Below are positions 1-5,108 of a stretch of 5,108 nt of DNA, piece by piece (the first letter of the stretch is position 1; each line of letters begins with the position of its first letter). The position numbers were made by a program, and so were the translations under genes. The stretch is from contig JACXTQ010000360.1 in NCBI GenBank assembly GCA_016919605.1, forward strand, positions 1-5,108. Reading direction: 5' to 3'. This stretch comes from Methylovulum sp. Its GTDB lineage: Bacteria > Pseudomonadota > Gammaproteobacteria > Methylococcales > Methylomonadaceae. The notes below the pieces were generated by a model that did not search any database, was not told where the DNA came from, and saw only the letters and a program-made list of their open reading frames with translations.

Positions 1-1
1 A

Positions 2-100
2 GCGAACCGTCATATTGCTTTAGCGGTTAAAGAAGAAGCTTTAGCAGGCGAATATGAGAAAAAAGCCCTTGCTCATGAAGCAATGGTAGATTCTAAGTAA
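2..100 (+). CDS. 3' end of an unrecognised gene (partial)
   Basis: An open frame enters from the left edge and ends at TAA (98-100), giving 32 visible C-terminal residues. The piece is rich in Ala, Glu and Lys (it contains EEALAGEYEKKALAHEA) and looks like an amphipathic, soluble helix. I do not recognise a family from so short a tail. The regular Ala/Glu/Lys composition and lack of stops suggest real coding sequence, but 32 codons is weak proof. It lies on the same strand as the stress-type protein 168 bases downstream. That gap is long enough for a separate promoter, so a shared transcript is not implied. Confidence 0.55.
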   Translation, partial: ANRHIALAVKEEALAGEYEKKALAHEAMVDSK

Positions 101-194
101 TTTGGCAATAGAGAAAATGGTGGGTGAAGCAACAAAGCTTATTCCCCCACTACACCCGACGATCTGCTGGTACTTATGGGAAAAAGATAGCGGA

Positions 195-222
195 TTCAAG
201 CAGAACAGCCGCAATTTATATC
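195..222 (+). promoter_or_regulatory. possible sigma70-like promoter for the membrane stress-type gene
   Basis: TTCAAG (195-200) and TATATC (217-222) are separated by 16 bases and lie 46 bases before the ATG at 269. Both boxes match the consensus only partly, so this is a weak candidate picked by eye. The rest of the 101-268 gap shows only a short GTGGG/CCCAC pairing near 120-150 and no convincing small gene. Confidence 0.22.
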
Positions 223-256
223 TAGTTTTAGTGCCACATCGTTCACCAATATTATT

Positions 257-260
257 GGAG
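257..260 (+). promoter_or_regulatory. ribosome binding site, GGAG
   Basis: GGAG sits 8 bases before the ATG at 269-271. This is a good Shine-Dalgarno spacing and supports that start codon. Confidence 0.75.
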
Positions 261-268
261 CAATTGAT

Positions 269-814
269 ATGTTAGAAAAATACAATTCAGCCGTTGGCCT
301 TTTTGGCAATCATGAAGATGCTGAAAACGCCGTTAAGGAACTGGAAAAATCTGGTTACGACATGAAAAAATTGTCCGTTATCGGTAAAGATTATCACAGC
401 GAAGAAAATGTCGTAGGTTATTACAACACCGGCGACCGCATGGCGACATGGGGCAAGTTTGGTTTATTTTGGGGATGGGTATGGGGCATCCTGTTTGGTT
501 CCGCTTTCTTCCTCATTCCCGGCATAGGCCCGGTCATGGTCGGCGGCCCGCTGGTCAGTTGGATTTTGGGTGCCCTGGAAATGGCGGTCATCACTGGCGG
601 CCTGACTGCTTTAGGCGGCGCGCTGGCGAGTATCGGTATTCCTGAGGACAGTGTCCTGCGCTATGAAACCGCGCTGAAAGCCAACAAATTCATCCTGATT
701 GTCCATGGATCGGTGCAAGAAGTTGAAAAAGCTCGGGGCATATTGATGCACAACAAAGCCGAAGAGGCGAATGTACATCACCAAGAAAAGGATAAACTTT
801 CGGTAATGGCTTAA
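269..814 (+). CDS. general stress protein-like membrane protein (YflT/DUF1269-type)
   Basis: A 181-aa protein with a soluble N-terminal segment (about 1-58), a glycine-rich hydrophobic segment (about 62-124) and a soluble C-terminal segment (about 125-181). The N-terminus reads as strand-helix-strand: AVGLFGN, then an Ala/Glu helix, then KKLSVIGKD. This resembles the start of YflT-type 'general stress protein' domains. The hydrophobic part is full of Gly and Pro (FLIPGIGPVMVGGP, then GGLTALGGALASIGIP) and should form two membrane helices or a re-entrant hairpin. The C-terminus again looks helix-strand-helix (ALKANKFILIVHGS, then EVEKARGIL). Proteins of this layout are usually annotated as general stress protein or DUF1269; their molecular function is unknown. 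There is no catalytic motif or signal peptide. The ATG start is supported by GGAG 8 bases upstream. It converges on the DUF1003 gene. Family assignment is by eye; the coding call is firm. Confidence 0.85.
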   Translation: MLEKYNSAVGLFGNHEDAENAVKELEKSGYDMKKLSVIGKDYHSEENVVGYYNTGDRMATWGKFGLFWGWVWGILFGSAFFLIPGIGPVMVGGPLVSWILGALEMAVITGGLTALGGALASIGIPEDSVLRYETALKANKFILIVHGSVQEVEKARGILMHNKAEEANVHHQEKDKLSVMA

Positions 815-867
815 ACCAAGTACATGAAATAAACTTTCCCCACCGTATTTTGGCTTTTCAGTTTTGT

Positions 868-905
868 AATCTCAGCTACCCGCAAATTTATGGGTAGCCG
901 AGATT
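868..905. terminator. hairpin between convergent genes, possible bidirectional terminator
   Basis: AATCTCAGCTACCC (868-881) pairs with GGGTAGCCGAGATT (892-905) around a 10-base loop. The plus-strand RNA has one A-C mismatch in 14 pairs. In the minus-strand RNA the same position becomes a G-U wobble, so that stem is unbroken. It fills most of the 101-base gap between the two convergent stop codons, where a shared terminator is expected. Neither side has a strong U-tract (only TTT follows on the plus strand), so it is not a textbook Rho-independent terminator and may instead protect 3' ends. Confidence 0.6.
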
Positions 906-915
906 TAGCCCATCT

Positions 916-1473
916 TCATGACTTAGCTTTTTTTCTCTCCCCTTGTTGATCGAGGCGTTCAATTTCTGCCAGTACATCTTCTGGTTTGGTTTCCATTTCA
1001 AGGTCGGCAAGCTCGCTGTTCTCATCATCTTCAATACCCAATTTACATTGGATAGCATCAAGCATTTGCAATACGCGGGTCAATTCATGTTCGGTCAGCA
1101 AGCCGATCTGCAAACTCAAATCAGCATGGCGTTCGGATTCTTCAGCTAAGCGGTTTTGGCTGATCAGTACAAAAGTCGAAAGGAAAATAGCTTCCAACGA
1201 CACGATCATCGTCAACAGTCCGTAAGGAAAAGGGTCAAAAGACGGTATTTTGAAATGGCCGTCATTGAGAAAAATCCACAAACCAAACCATACGATATGC
1301 ACATAAACAAAAATCATGCGCCCGGAAAATGAAGTGATGGCATCGGCTATCCTATCTTGGACACCTCTTTCGGCAGCCGCCTTCACCCTCAAGCGGATGA
1401 TGGTACGAATGTTTTGTTCGATAACTTTGCTGAGTGCGGGATTATCTTCCACTTGGGTTGCTTGAATGGCCAT
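916..1473 (-). CDS. DUF1003 family membrane protein
   Basis: A 185-aa protein with the hallmarks of DUF1003: a basic N-terminal helix, the DxIADAITSFSGR segment leading into a first membrane helix (about 52-70, with WFGLWIFLN), the FDPFPYGLL motif (79-87), a second membrane helix (about 84-106) and the SQNR motif (105-108). A cytoplasmic helix follows (about 109-145), in which family members usually carry conserved Ala, Asp and Glu residues. The tail (148-176) is very acidic and ends in a short basic cluster (ERKKAKS). The family is widespread in bacteria and its function is not established. The ATG at 1471-1473 has no clear Shine-Dalgarno sequence upstream, but the next Met is at residue 53, inside the first membrane helix, so this start is the best choice. 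It lies on the same strand as the sensor operon, 186 bases downstream of it, and could be read through from it. Confidence 0.9.
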   Translation of the reverse strand: MAIQATQVEDNPALSKVIEQNIRTIIRLRVKAAAERGVQDRIADAITSFSGRMIFVYVHIVWFGLWIFLNDGHFKIPSFDPFPYGLLTMIVSLEAIFLSTFVLISQNRLAEESERHADLSLQIGLLTEHELTRVLQMLDAIQCKLGIEDDENSELADLEMETKPEDVLAEIERLDQQGERKKAKS

Positions 1474-1550
1474 AGTTTTTGCTTAAGGATTCGGTTGGTT
1501 GCATTTGCCGTTGCTGGTTTTGTTGTAATGGCTGCATATAAACTCAGAAC

Positions 1551-1577
1551 CTTATACCCTTGTTAGATGGTTATCAA
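1551..1577 (-). promoter_or_regulatory. possible sigma70-like promoter for the DUF1003 gene
   Basis: On the minus strand TTGATA (complement of 1572-1577) and TATAAG (complement of 1551-1556) are separated by 15 bases, about 78 bases before the DUF1003 ATG. The boxes are fair, but the spacer is shorter than the usual 17, so the call is tentative. It lies in the 186-base gap after the PAS gene, which has no other convincing gene. Confidence 0.3.
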
Positions 1578-1659
1578 CTTTAGGGCTGCAAAATCCAGAC
1601 CGCAGGCTTTGGCAATCAGGGCTCGTCAGCTTTTCTTGCCTATCGTCGGCGGTCATCAA

Positions 1660-2610
1660 TCAGGAGATCCCTTGTTCAATTTGAGCAGACACGGTTTTTT
1701 GTTGGCTAATATCATTTTGCATACCGACGTAATAACTAGCTAAGCCATCGTCATTGTATACTGCCGTGATGCTAGTCCAAGCCGGATAAACCTCGCCATT
1801 TTTACGCCGGTTCCATAGTTCGCCTTGCCATGTCCCTATCGTCTTAAGGCTATGCCACAAAGCGGCATAAAAAGCCTGATCGTGCCGATCTGACCTCAGT
1901 AAACTAGGGGTTTGGCCCAATGCTTCTTCGGTACTAAAACCGGTAATTTTTGTGAAAGCCCGGTTCACTTTTAAAATAACCCCGTTGGTATCGGTAACCC
2001 AAATGCCTTCTTGCGATTCAAAGGCGGTTGCGGCAATCCGCAACTCCTGCTCAATTTGCTTGCTTTTGCTGATATCGGTCAGGGTAACCCGTAAGGTCGG
2101 TTCGGCATTGGCTGGGTTATTGCGAAGGCAATCAAGACGGGCATAAAACACGGCATCATCGGGATAGAGCATTTGCAGGTCAAATGCCTGTTTGTCCACT
2201 GTGGCGATGGTCATCAGGTTTAAAAATAGGCGGTACCAACGATCTTTGTCAGGGGCGGCGACAAACTGTGAAAACCGCCGCATCAGCAATTTGGTGCGAT
2301 CCATCTTCAATAAGCTGGCTCCTGTCAGATTGATTTCACTTATCAAGCCGTCACGAGTGATAGTGATATAGCCGACTGGGGCAAACTCATAAAGATCGAC
2401 AAAGCGGTCGCGTGCTTCTTCAATAGCGGTCTGCGCCCTGCGCAGTTCTTCGTTTTGCATTTCCAATTCGATTTTATGGACTAACAGCTCATGCAGCAAG
2501 ATTTCGGTAGGTTGGGCGGTCAGCTCTTCCGGCGATAAGCTGACCACCAGCTTTTCGGCTTCTGTCCGTAGCGTCTGGCGGGTTTCAAGCCCCGGATATT
2601 TTTTGATCAT
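1660..2610 (-). CDS. two-PAS-domain sensor protein without output domain
   Basis: A 316-aa soluble protein. Residues 38-60 form a helix with ELLVHKIELEMQNEELRRAQ, a segment typical just before PAS domains in bacterial PAS/PAC signalling proteins. PAS 1 spans about 71-183 (FAPVGYITITRDGLISEIN, closing with LRVTLTDISK). PAS 2 spans about 190-312 (GIWVTDTNGVILKVNRAF, ITGFSTEEALGQ, NRRKNGEVYPAW, closing with YYVGMQNDISQQK). PAS domains bind small ligands or cofactors, or mediate protein contacts; which applies here cannot be read from the sequence. PAS 2 most resembles those placed before GGDEF/EAL modules, yet the protein stops 14 residues after its NDIS motif. No GGDEF, EAL, kinase or DNA-binding domain follows, and I recognise none in the 186 bases downstream. 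There are no membrane segments. The start ATG overlaps the upstream gene's stop (ATGA) and has a GGAG, so the two are translationally coupled. It is likely an accessory sensor for the CheB/CheR fusion, or a truncated relic of a longer one. Confidence 0.9.
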   Translation of the reverse strand: MIKKYPGLETRQTLRTEAEKLVVSLSPEELTAQPTEILLHELLVHKIELEMQNEELRRAQTAIEEARDRFVDLYEFAPVGYITITRDGLISEINLTGASLLKMDRTKLLMRRFSQFVAAPDKDRWYRLFLNLMTIATVDKQAFDLQMLYPDDAVFYARLDCLRNNPANAEPTLRVTLTDISKSKQIEQELRIAATAFESQEGIWVTDTNGVILKVNRAFTKITGFSTEEALGQTPSLLRSDRHDQAFYAALWHSLKTIGTWQGELWNRRKNGEVYPAWTSITAVYNDDGLASYYVGMQNDISQQKTVSAQIEQGIS

Positions 2611-5108
2611 TGCTTATTCTCCAACTGTTCATTAACGGGCACATTATCAACTTCTTCAGCCGTCAATAAAATCAACGATGGCCCGCTAGTTTTACCAATA
2701 ATGCGCCGGGCATCCAACCTGATTTTATGTCGGCCTATAACCGGAAAATCATGCTCCACCAGATAGCCTTCAACGGCTTGGTCGCGAGGTAAAATAATTT
2801 CCAACAGTTCGCGTAAGGCGGGGATATTCCATTGCTTATTGCCCAGATCGTAAATTTTGCGCCCTACCGTGTCGGCCAGCGTCACTTGAAAATAGCCGTA
2901 AAAAGCACGGTTGGCCGTCACCACTTGCAAATGGCTATCCAGTACCAGCAACGGTTTGTGCAGGGTATCCACGACATTCTCCGCCAGCTCACGAGCCAGT
3001 TGCACCGCCGTTTCTGCGGTTACGCGCTTGCTGATATCGGTGAAGGTCAGCACCACGCCTTCGATGATATTGTCCAGTGTCCGGTAAGGCTGGATACGGA
3101 CGAGGAACCAAGCACCATTATGGATGTGTACCTCTTGCTCAAAGGGTATTAAAGAATCCAGCACACGTTGCGCCTTCACCAGCAAATCTTCACTTTCGAA
3201 ATTGGACTTGATATCACCTAACGGACGGCCTACATCCGAAGCCACCAGCGGATAAAGCTGGGTGGCCTCGCGAGTGAAACGGCGGATAAGCATTTTTTCA
3301 TCAAGAAACACGGTACCGATATGGGTATTGTCGAACAAGTTCTTCATGTCATTTTGCATACCCGCCAGTTGCTCAATTTTGGCTTGCAGTTCGGAGTTGA
3401 CGGTGATAAGCTCTTCGTTGACCGATTGCAATTCTTCTTTTGAGGTTTCCAATTCTTCGTTAGTCGATTGCAGTTCCTCGTTGGTGGATTGCATTTCTTC
3501 GTTAGTCGATTTAAGCTCTTCATTAGAGGCTTGTTGCTCTTCTATACTGGCCTGATAGTTTTCTTTCAGGTAGGCCAGATCGCGTTCCAATTCTTGAATA
3601 TGCCCCAGTTCGGCAGGTTTGGCAAGCCGCTTGCGCGAAGGCTTGGTAGAGCCGGCAATATCCTGAAAACTGACCAACAGCAAGTTTTGCGCGGCTTCTG
3701 TGCCGGACAGCGGCCTGACACTGAGACTGACGGGGCTGAAACCACCATTAGTCTTAACTTGCAACGCCTTATCCAGTGTCGCTATCCCATCGTTGGTCGC
3801 CACGCGCAGGGCGACGCGCAGCTCCAGCTCCAAGCCTTCACGAGCCATTTCAATGAGATTGAGGCTGGCTTGTCCGGGTGCCGGGCGTAAGTATTTGCCT
3901 GTTTCGCCATGCACATACAAGAGGTCGCCTTTGCCATCGGTGATAACCGATGCGGGTGCGTAATATTGCACCAACACCCGCCGTGCCAGTTCGGCAAAAT
4001 TCGTTTCCTTAGGTTTAAGCATAGCTTCCTCGGAGGGTTTGTCGCCAGTCTTTGCGGCCCAGGACACCACTTGTGCCATGACGGTACGCGAAGAGGTGAG
4101 GGAATGGATGGCACGGTAAAACTTCCATTTGCGGTTAAGGGCTGAAAATAAATCGGTATAGTTACCAATGCTTTCCGAGGGTGACAGGAACAACGCCCCA
4201 CCCGGCTTAAGCGCGTAGTGAAAGGCCGGAATCAGCCGGTTTTGTAATTCCGCTTCCAGATAAATCATCAGATTGCGGCAACTGAGCAAATCCAATTTGG
4301 TGAAAGGCGGGTCTTTAATCACATTCTGTAAGGCGAACACCACCATATCGCGGAGTTCTTTTTTTACCCGATAACCTTTGTCTTCCTTAATAAAAAAGCG
4401 CCGTAGCCGTTCCGAGGTGACATCTTGGGCGATAGTGGGCGGGTAAATGCCCACACGGGCCACGGCGATGGCCTCTTCCGCCAGATCGGTGCTATAAATT
4501 TGCACTTTAAACTCTTGTTGCGACTTATCCATGAATTCGCGCAACACTATGGCGATGGAGTAGGTCTCTTCACCTGTGGCACACCCTGCCACCCAAACGC
4601 GGAACATATAATTGTCCGGTTTATCCAAGCAAAGTTTGGGCAGGATATCGTTCTCCAATACTGTAAACGCTTCAGGGTCACGGAAGAAATTGGTGACATT
4701 AATCAGCAGTTCTTTGAATAGTGCCTCTACTTCAGCAGGATTGTTTTTGAGATAACGGACATAAACGTCAGCGTCTTCGATGGTGTGCTGCGCCATGCGG
4801 CGTTCGATGCGGCGACCAATCGTGCTTTTTTTGTATAAGGAAAAATCGTGTCCGGTGCTGGTGCGCAATTGCAGGAGAATCCTATTGATCCAGTCCGTCG
4901 AACGTGAAGATGAGGGTGTTTTTATATAAGTGGACAGGCTATGGACGTTGTTTAACAAGGCTTCCGGCATTTTGCCGACCGCCAGGACGCGGCTGGCGTA
5001 ACCCGCCTGAATGGCACTGGTAGGCATCCCGTCATATTTTGCCGTATCGGGTGTCTGTACCAAGGTCATGCCACCCATGCCCAAGATAGCGCGTAAGCCT
5101 TGCGTACC
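2607..5108 (-). CDS. CheB-CheR-PAS chemotaxis-type fusion protein (5' end beyond window)
   Basis: 833 codons are visible and the frame is open to the right edge. Residues are counted from that edge. Residues 1-58 are the end of a CheB methylesterase domain (GTQGLRAIL, GGMTLVQ, YDGMPTSAI, VLAVGKMPEALL). The CheR N-terminal helical domain covers about 74-138 (TGHDFSLYKKSTIGRRIERR). The SAM-dependent methyltransferase domain covers about 139-334, with TNFFRDPEAF (139-148), the SAM-binding loop VAGCATGEETYSIA (173-186), YSTDL (205-209) and LLSCRNLMIYL (274-284). By family knowledge, CheR methylates receptor glutamates and CheB removes the methyl groups. A PAS-like region (about 375-484), a coiled coil (about 500-590) and two PAS-like domains (about 591-695 and 700-820) follow. 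Many relatives continue into a histidine kinase; this one ends at NEQLENKQ. An internal TTG (5082-5084) can look like a start, but it lies inside conserved CheB sequence and is not one. The gene is coupled to the PAS gene downstream. Confidence 0.95.
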   Translation of the reverse strand, partial: GTQGLRAILGMGGMTLVQTPDTAKYDGMPTSAIQAGYASRVLAVGKMPEALLNNVHSLSTYIKTPSSSRSTDWINRILLQLRTSTGHDFSLYKKSTIGRRIERRMAQHTIEDADVYVRYLKNNPAEVEALFKELLINVTNFFRDPEAFTVLENDILPKLCLDKPDNYMFRVWVAGCATGEETYSIAIVLREFMDKSQQEFKVQIYSTDLAEEAIAVARVGIYPPTIAQDVTSERLRRFFIKEDKGYRVKKELRDMVVFALQNVIKDPPFTKLDLLSCRNLMIYLEAELQNRLIPAFHYALKPGGALFLSPSESIGNYTDLFSALNRKWKFYRAIHSLTSSRTVMAQVVSWAAKTGDKPSEEAMLKPKETNFAELARRVLVQYYAPASVITDGKGDLLYVHGETGKYLRPAPGQASLNLIEMAREGLELELRVALRVATNDGIATLDKALQVKTNGGFSPVSLSVRPLSGTEAAQNLLLVSFQDIAGSTKPSRKRLAKPAELGHIQELERDLAYLKENYQASIEEQQASNEELKSTNEEMQSTNEELQSTNEELETSKEELQSVNEELITVNSELQAKIEQLAGMQNDMKNLFDNTHIGTVFLDEKMLIRRFTREATQLYPLVASDVGRPLGDIKSNFESEDLLVKAQRVLDSLIPFEQEVHIHNGAWFLVRIQPYRTLDNIIEGVVLTFTDISKRVTAETAVQLARELAENVVDTLHKPLLVLDSHLQVVTANRAFYGYFQVTLADTVGRKIYDLGNKQWNIPALRELLEIILPRDQAVEGYLVEHDFPVIGRHKIRLDARRIIGKTSGPSLILLTAEEVDNVPVNEQLENKQ
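2619..2622 (-). promoter_or_regulatory. ribosome binding site inside the fusion gene's last codons
   Basis: GGAG on the minus strand lies 8 bases before the ATG at 2608-2610. It is embedded in the codons for the QLENKQ end of the CheB-CheR-PAS protein. Together with the ATGA overlap it indicates translational coupling and supports this start for the PAS gene. Confidence 0.75.
3378..3524 (-). repeat. seven tandem 21-bp units encoding a heptad coiled coil
   Basis: Seven consecutive in-frame 21-base units encode NEELKST, NEEMQST, NEELQST, NEELETS, KEELQSV, NEELITV and NSELQAK (residues 529-577 of the visible protein). The 7-residue period, with Leu or Met fixed at one position and acidic Glu pairs, predicts a regular coiled coil, probably a dimeric signalling helix joining the CheR half to the PAS half. 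Similarity also shows in the DNA: the plus-strand 17-mer TTCTTCGTTAGTCGATT occurs at 3453-3469 and again 42 bases on at 3495-3511. The repeated NEEL block is a known hallmark of CheB-CheR-PAS proteins, so it is not peculiar to this gene. Confidence 0.9.

Noticed and set aside
120..150. Hairpin GTGGG/CCCAC with an inner AAGC/GCTT as a terminator for the first partial gene
   Set aside because: The stems are only 5 and 4 bp, are separated by unpaired bases, and no T-tract follows.
117..275. A 52-codon plus-strand open frame in the gap before the stress-type gene, ending at TAG just past that gene's ATG
   Set aside because: There is no good Shine-Dalgarno sequence, the composition is unlike a typical small protein, no family is recognised, and it overlaps the well-supported start at 269.
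448..645. Plus-strand open frame of 65 codons inside the stress-type gene
   Set aside because: It is an out-of-frame shadow of the 181-aa protein, with no ribosome site and no recognisable domain.
1552..1656. A 34-codon minus-strand open frame starting just after the PAS gene stop
   Set aside because: It is short, lacks a recognisable domain and a ribosome site, and looks like non-coding spacer holding the DUF1003 promoter region.
3378..3524. The 21-bp repeats as a CRISPR array or a regulatory iteron array
   Set aside because: The units are contiguous without spacers, stay in frame, and encode a coiled coil known from this protein family.
3262..3890. Long plus-strand open frames opposite the coiled-coil and PAS region of the fusion gene
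   Set aside because: They are antisense shadows of a gene with clear CheR and PAS motifs. Their Ser- and Cys-rich or low-complexity translations follow from the 21-bp repeat read backwards.

Overview
The window reads as a bacterial chromosome fragment, most likely proteobacterial. Genes are densely packed, GC content is intermediate (my rough estimate is a little under 50%), and there are Shine-Dalgarno GGAG sites and a chemosensory CheB-CheR-PAS fusion of a type common in Proteobacteria. A gammaproteobacterium is possible, but nothing here fixes the genus. I saw no tRNA, rRNA, CRISPR array, insertion sequence or attachment site.

The left part (1-1473) holds small stress- or envelope-type genes. 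It starts with the 3' end of an unrecognised gene (2-100, +). Next is a 181-aa protein with a glycine-rich membrane hairpin between two soluble segments (269-814, +), resembling the 'general stress protein'/YflT-DUF1269 group. Facing it is a DUF1003 two-helix membrane protein (916-1473, -). The convergent pair is separated by 101 bases that contain a strong hairpin (868-905), which may end transcription from both sides.

The right part (1660-5108) is one two-gene minus-strand operon for signal sensing. The first gene enters from beyond the right edge. Its visible part is the tail of a CheB methylesterase domain, a complete CheR methyltransferase domain, a PAS-like region, a striking seven-heptad coiled coil (NEELQST-type repeats) and two more PAS-like domains. 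It ends without the histidine kinase that often follows in this family. The second gene overlaps it by 4 bases (ATGA) and encodes a 316-aa protein with two PAS domains and no catalytic output domain. The two proteins are presumably made together, and the PAS-only protein may be a partner of the CheB/CheR fusion. No chemoreceptor, kinase, GGDEF or EAL domain is visible, so the output of the pathway must lie outside the window or in trans.

The window is mostly ordinary accessory signalling content. The points most worth checking are the false internal start of the large fusion, the absence of an output domain in both operon genes, and the orderly 21-bp coding repeat.
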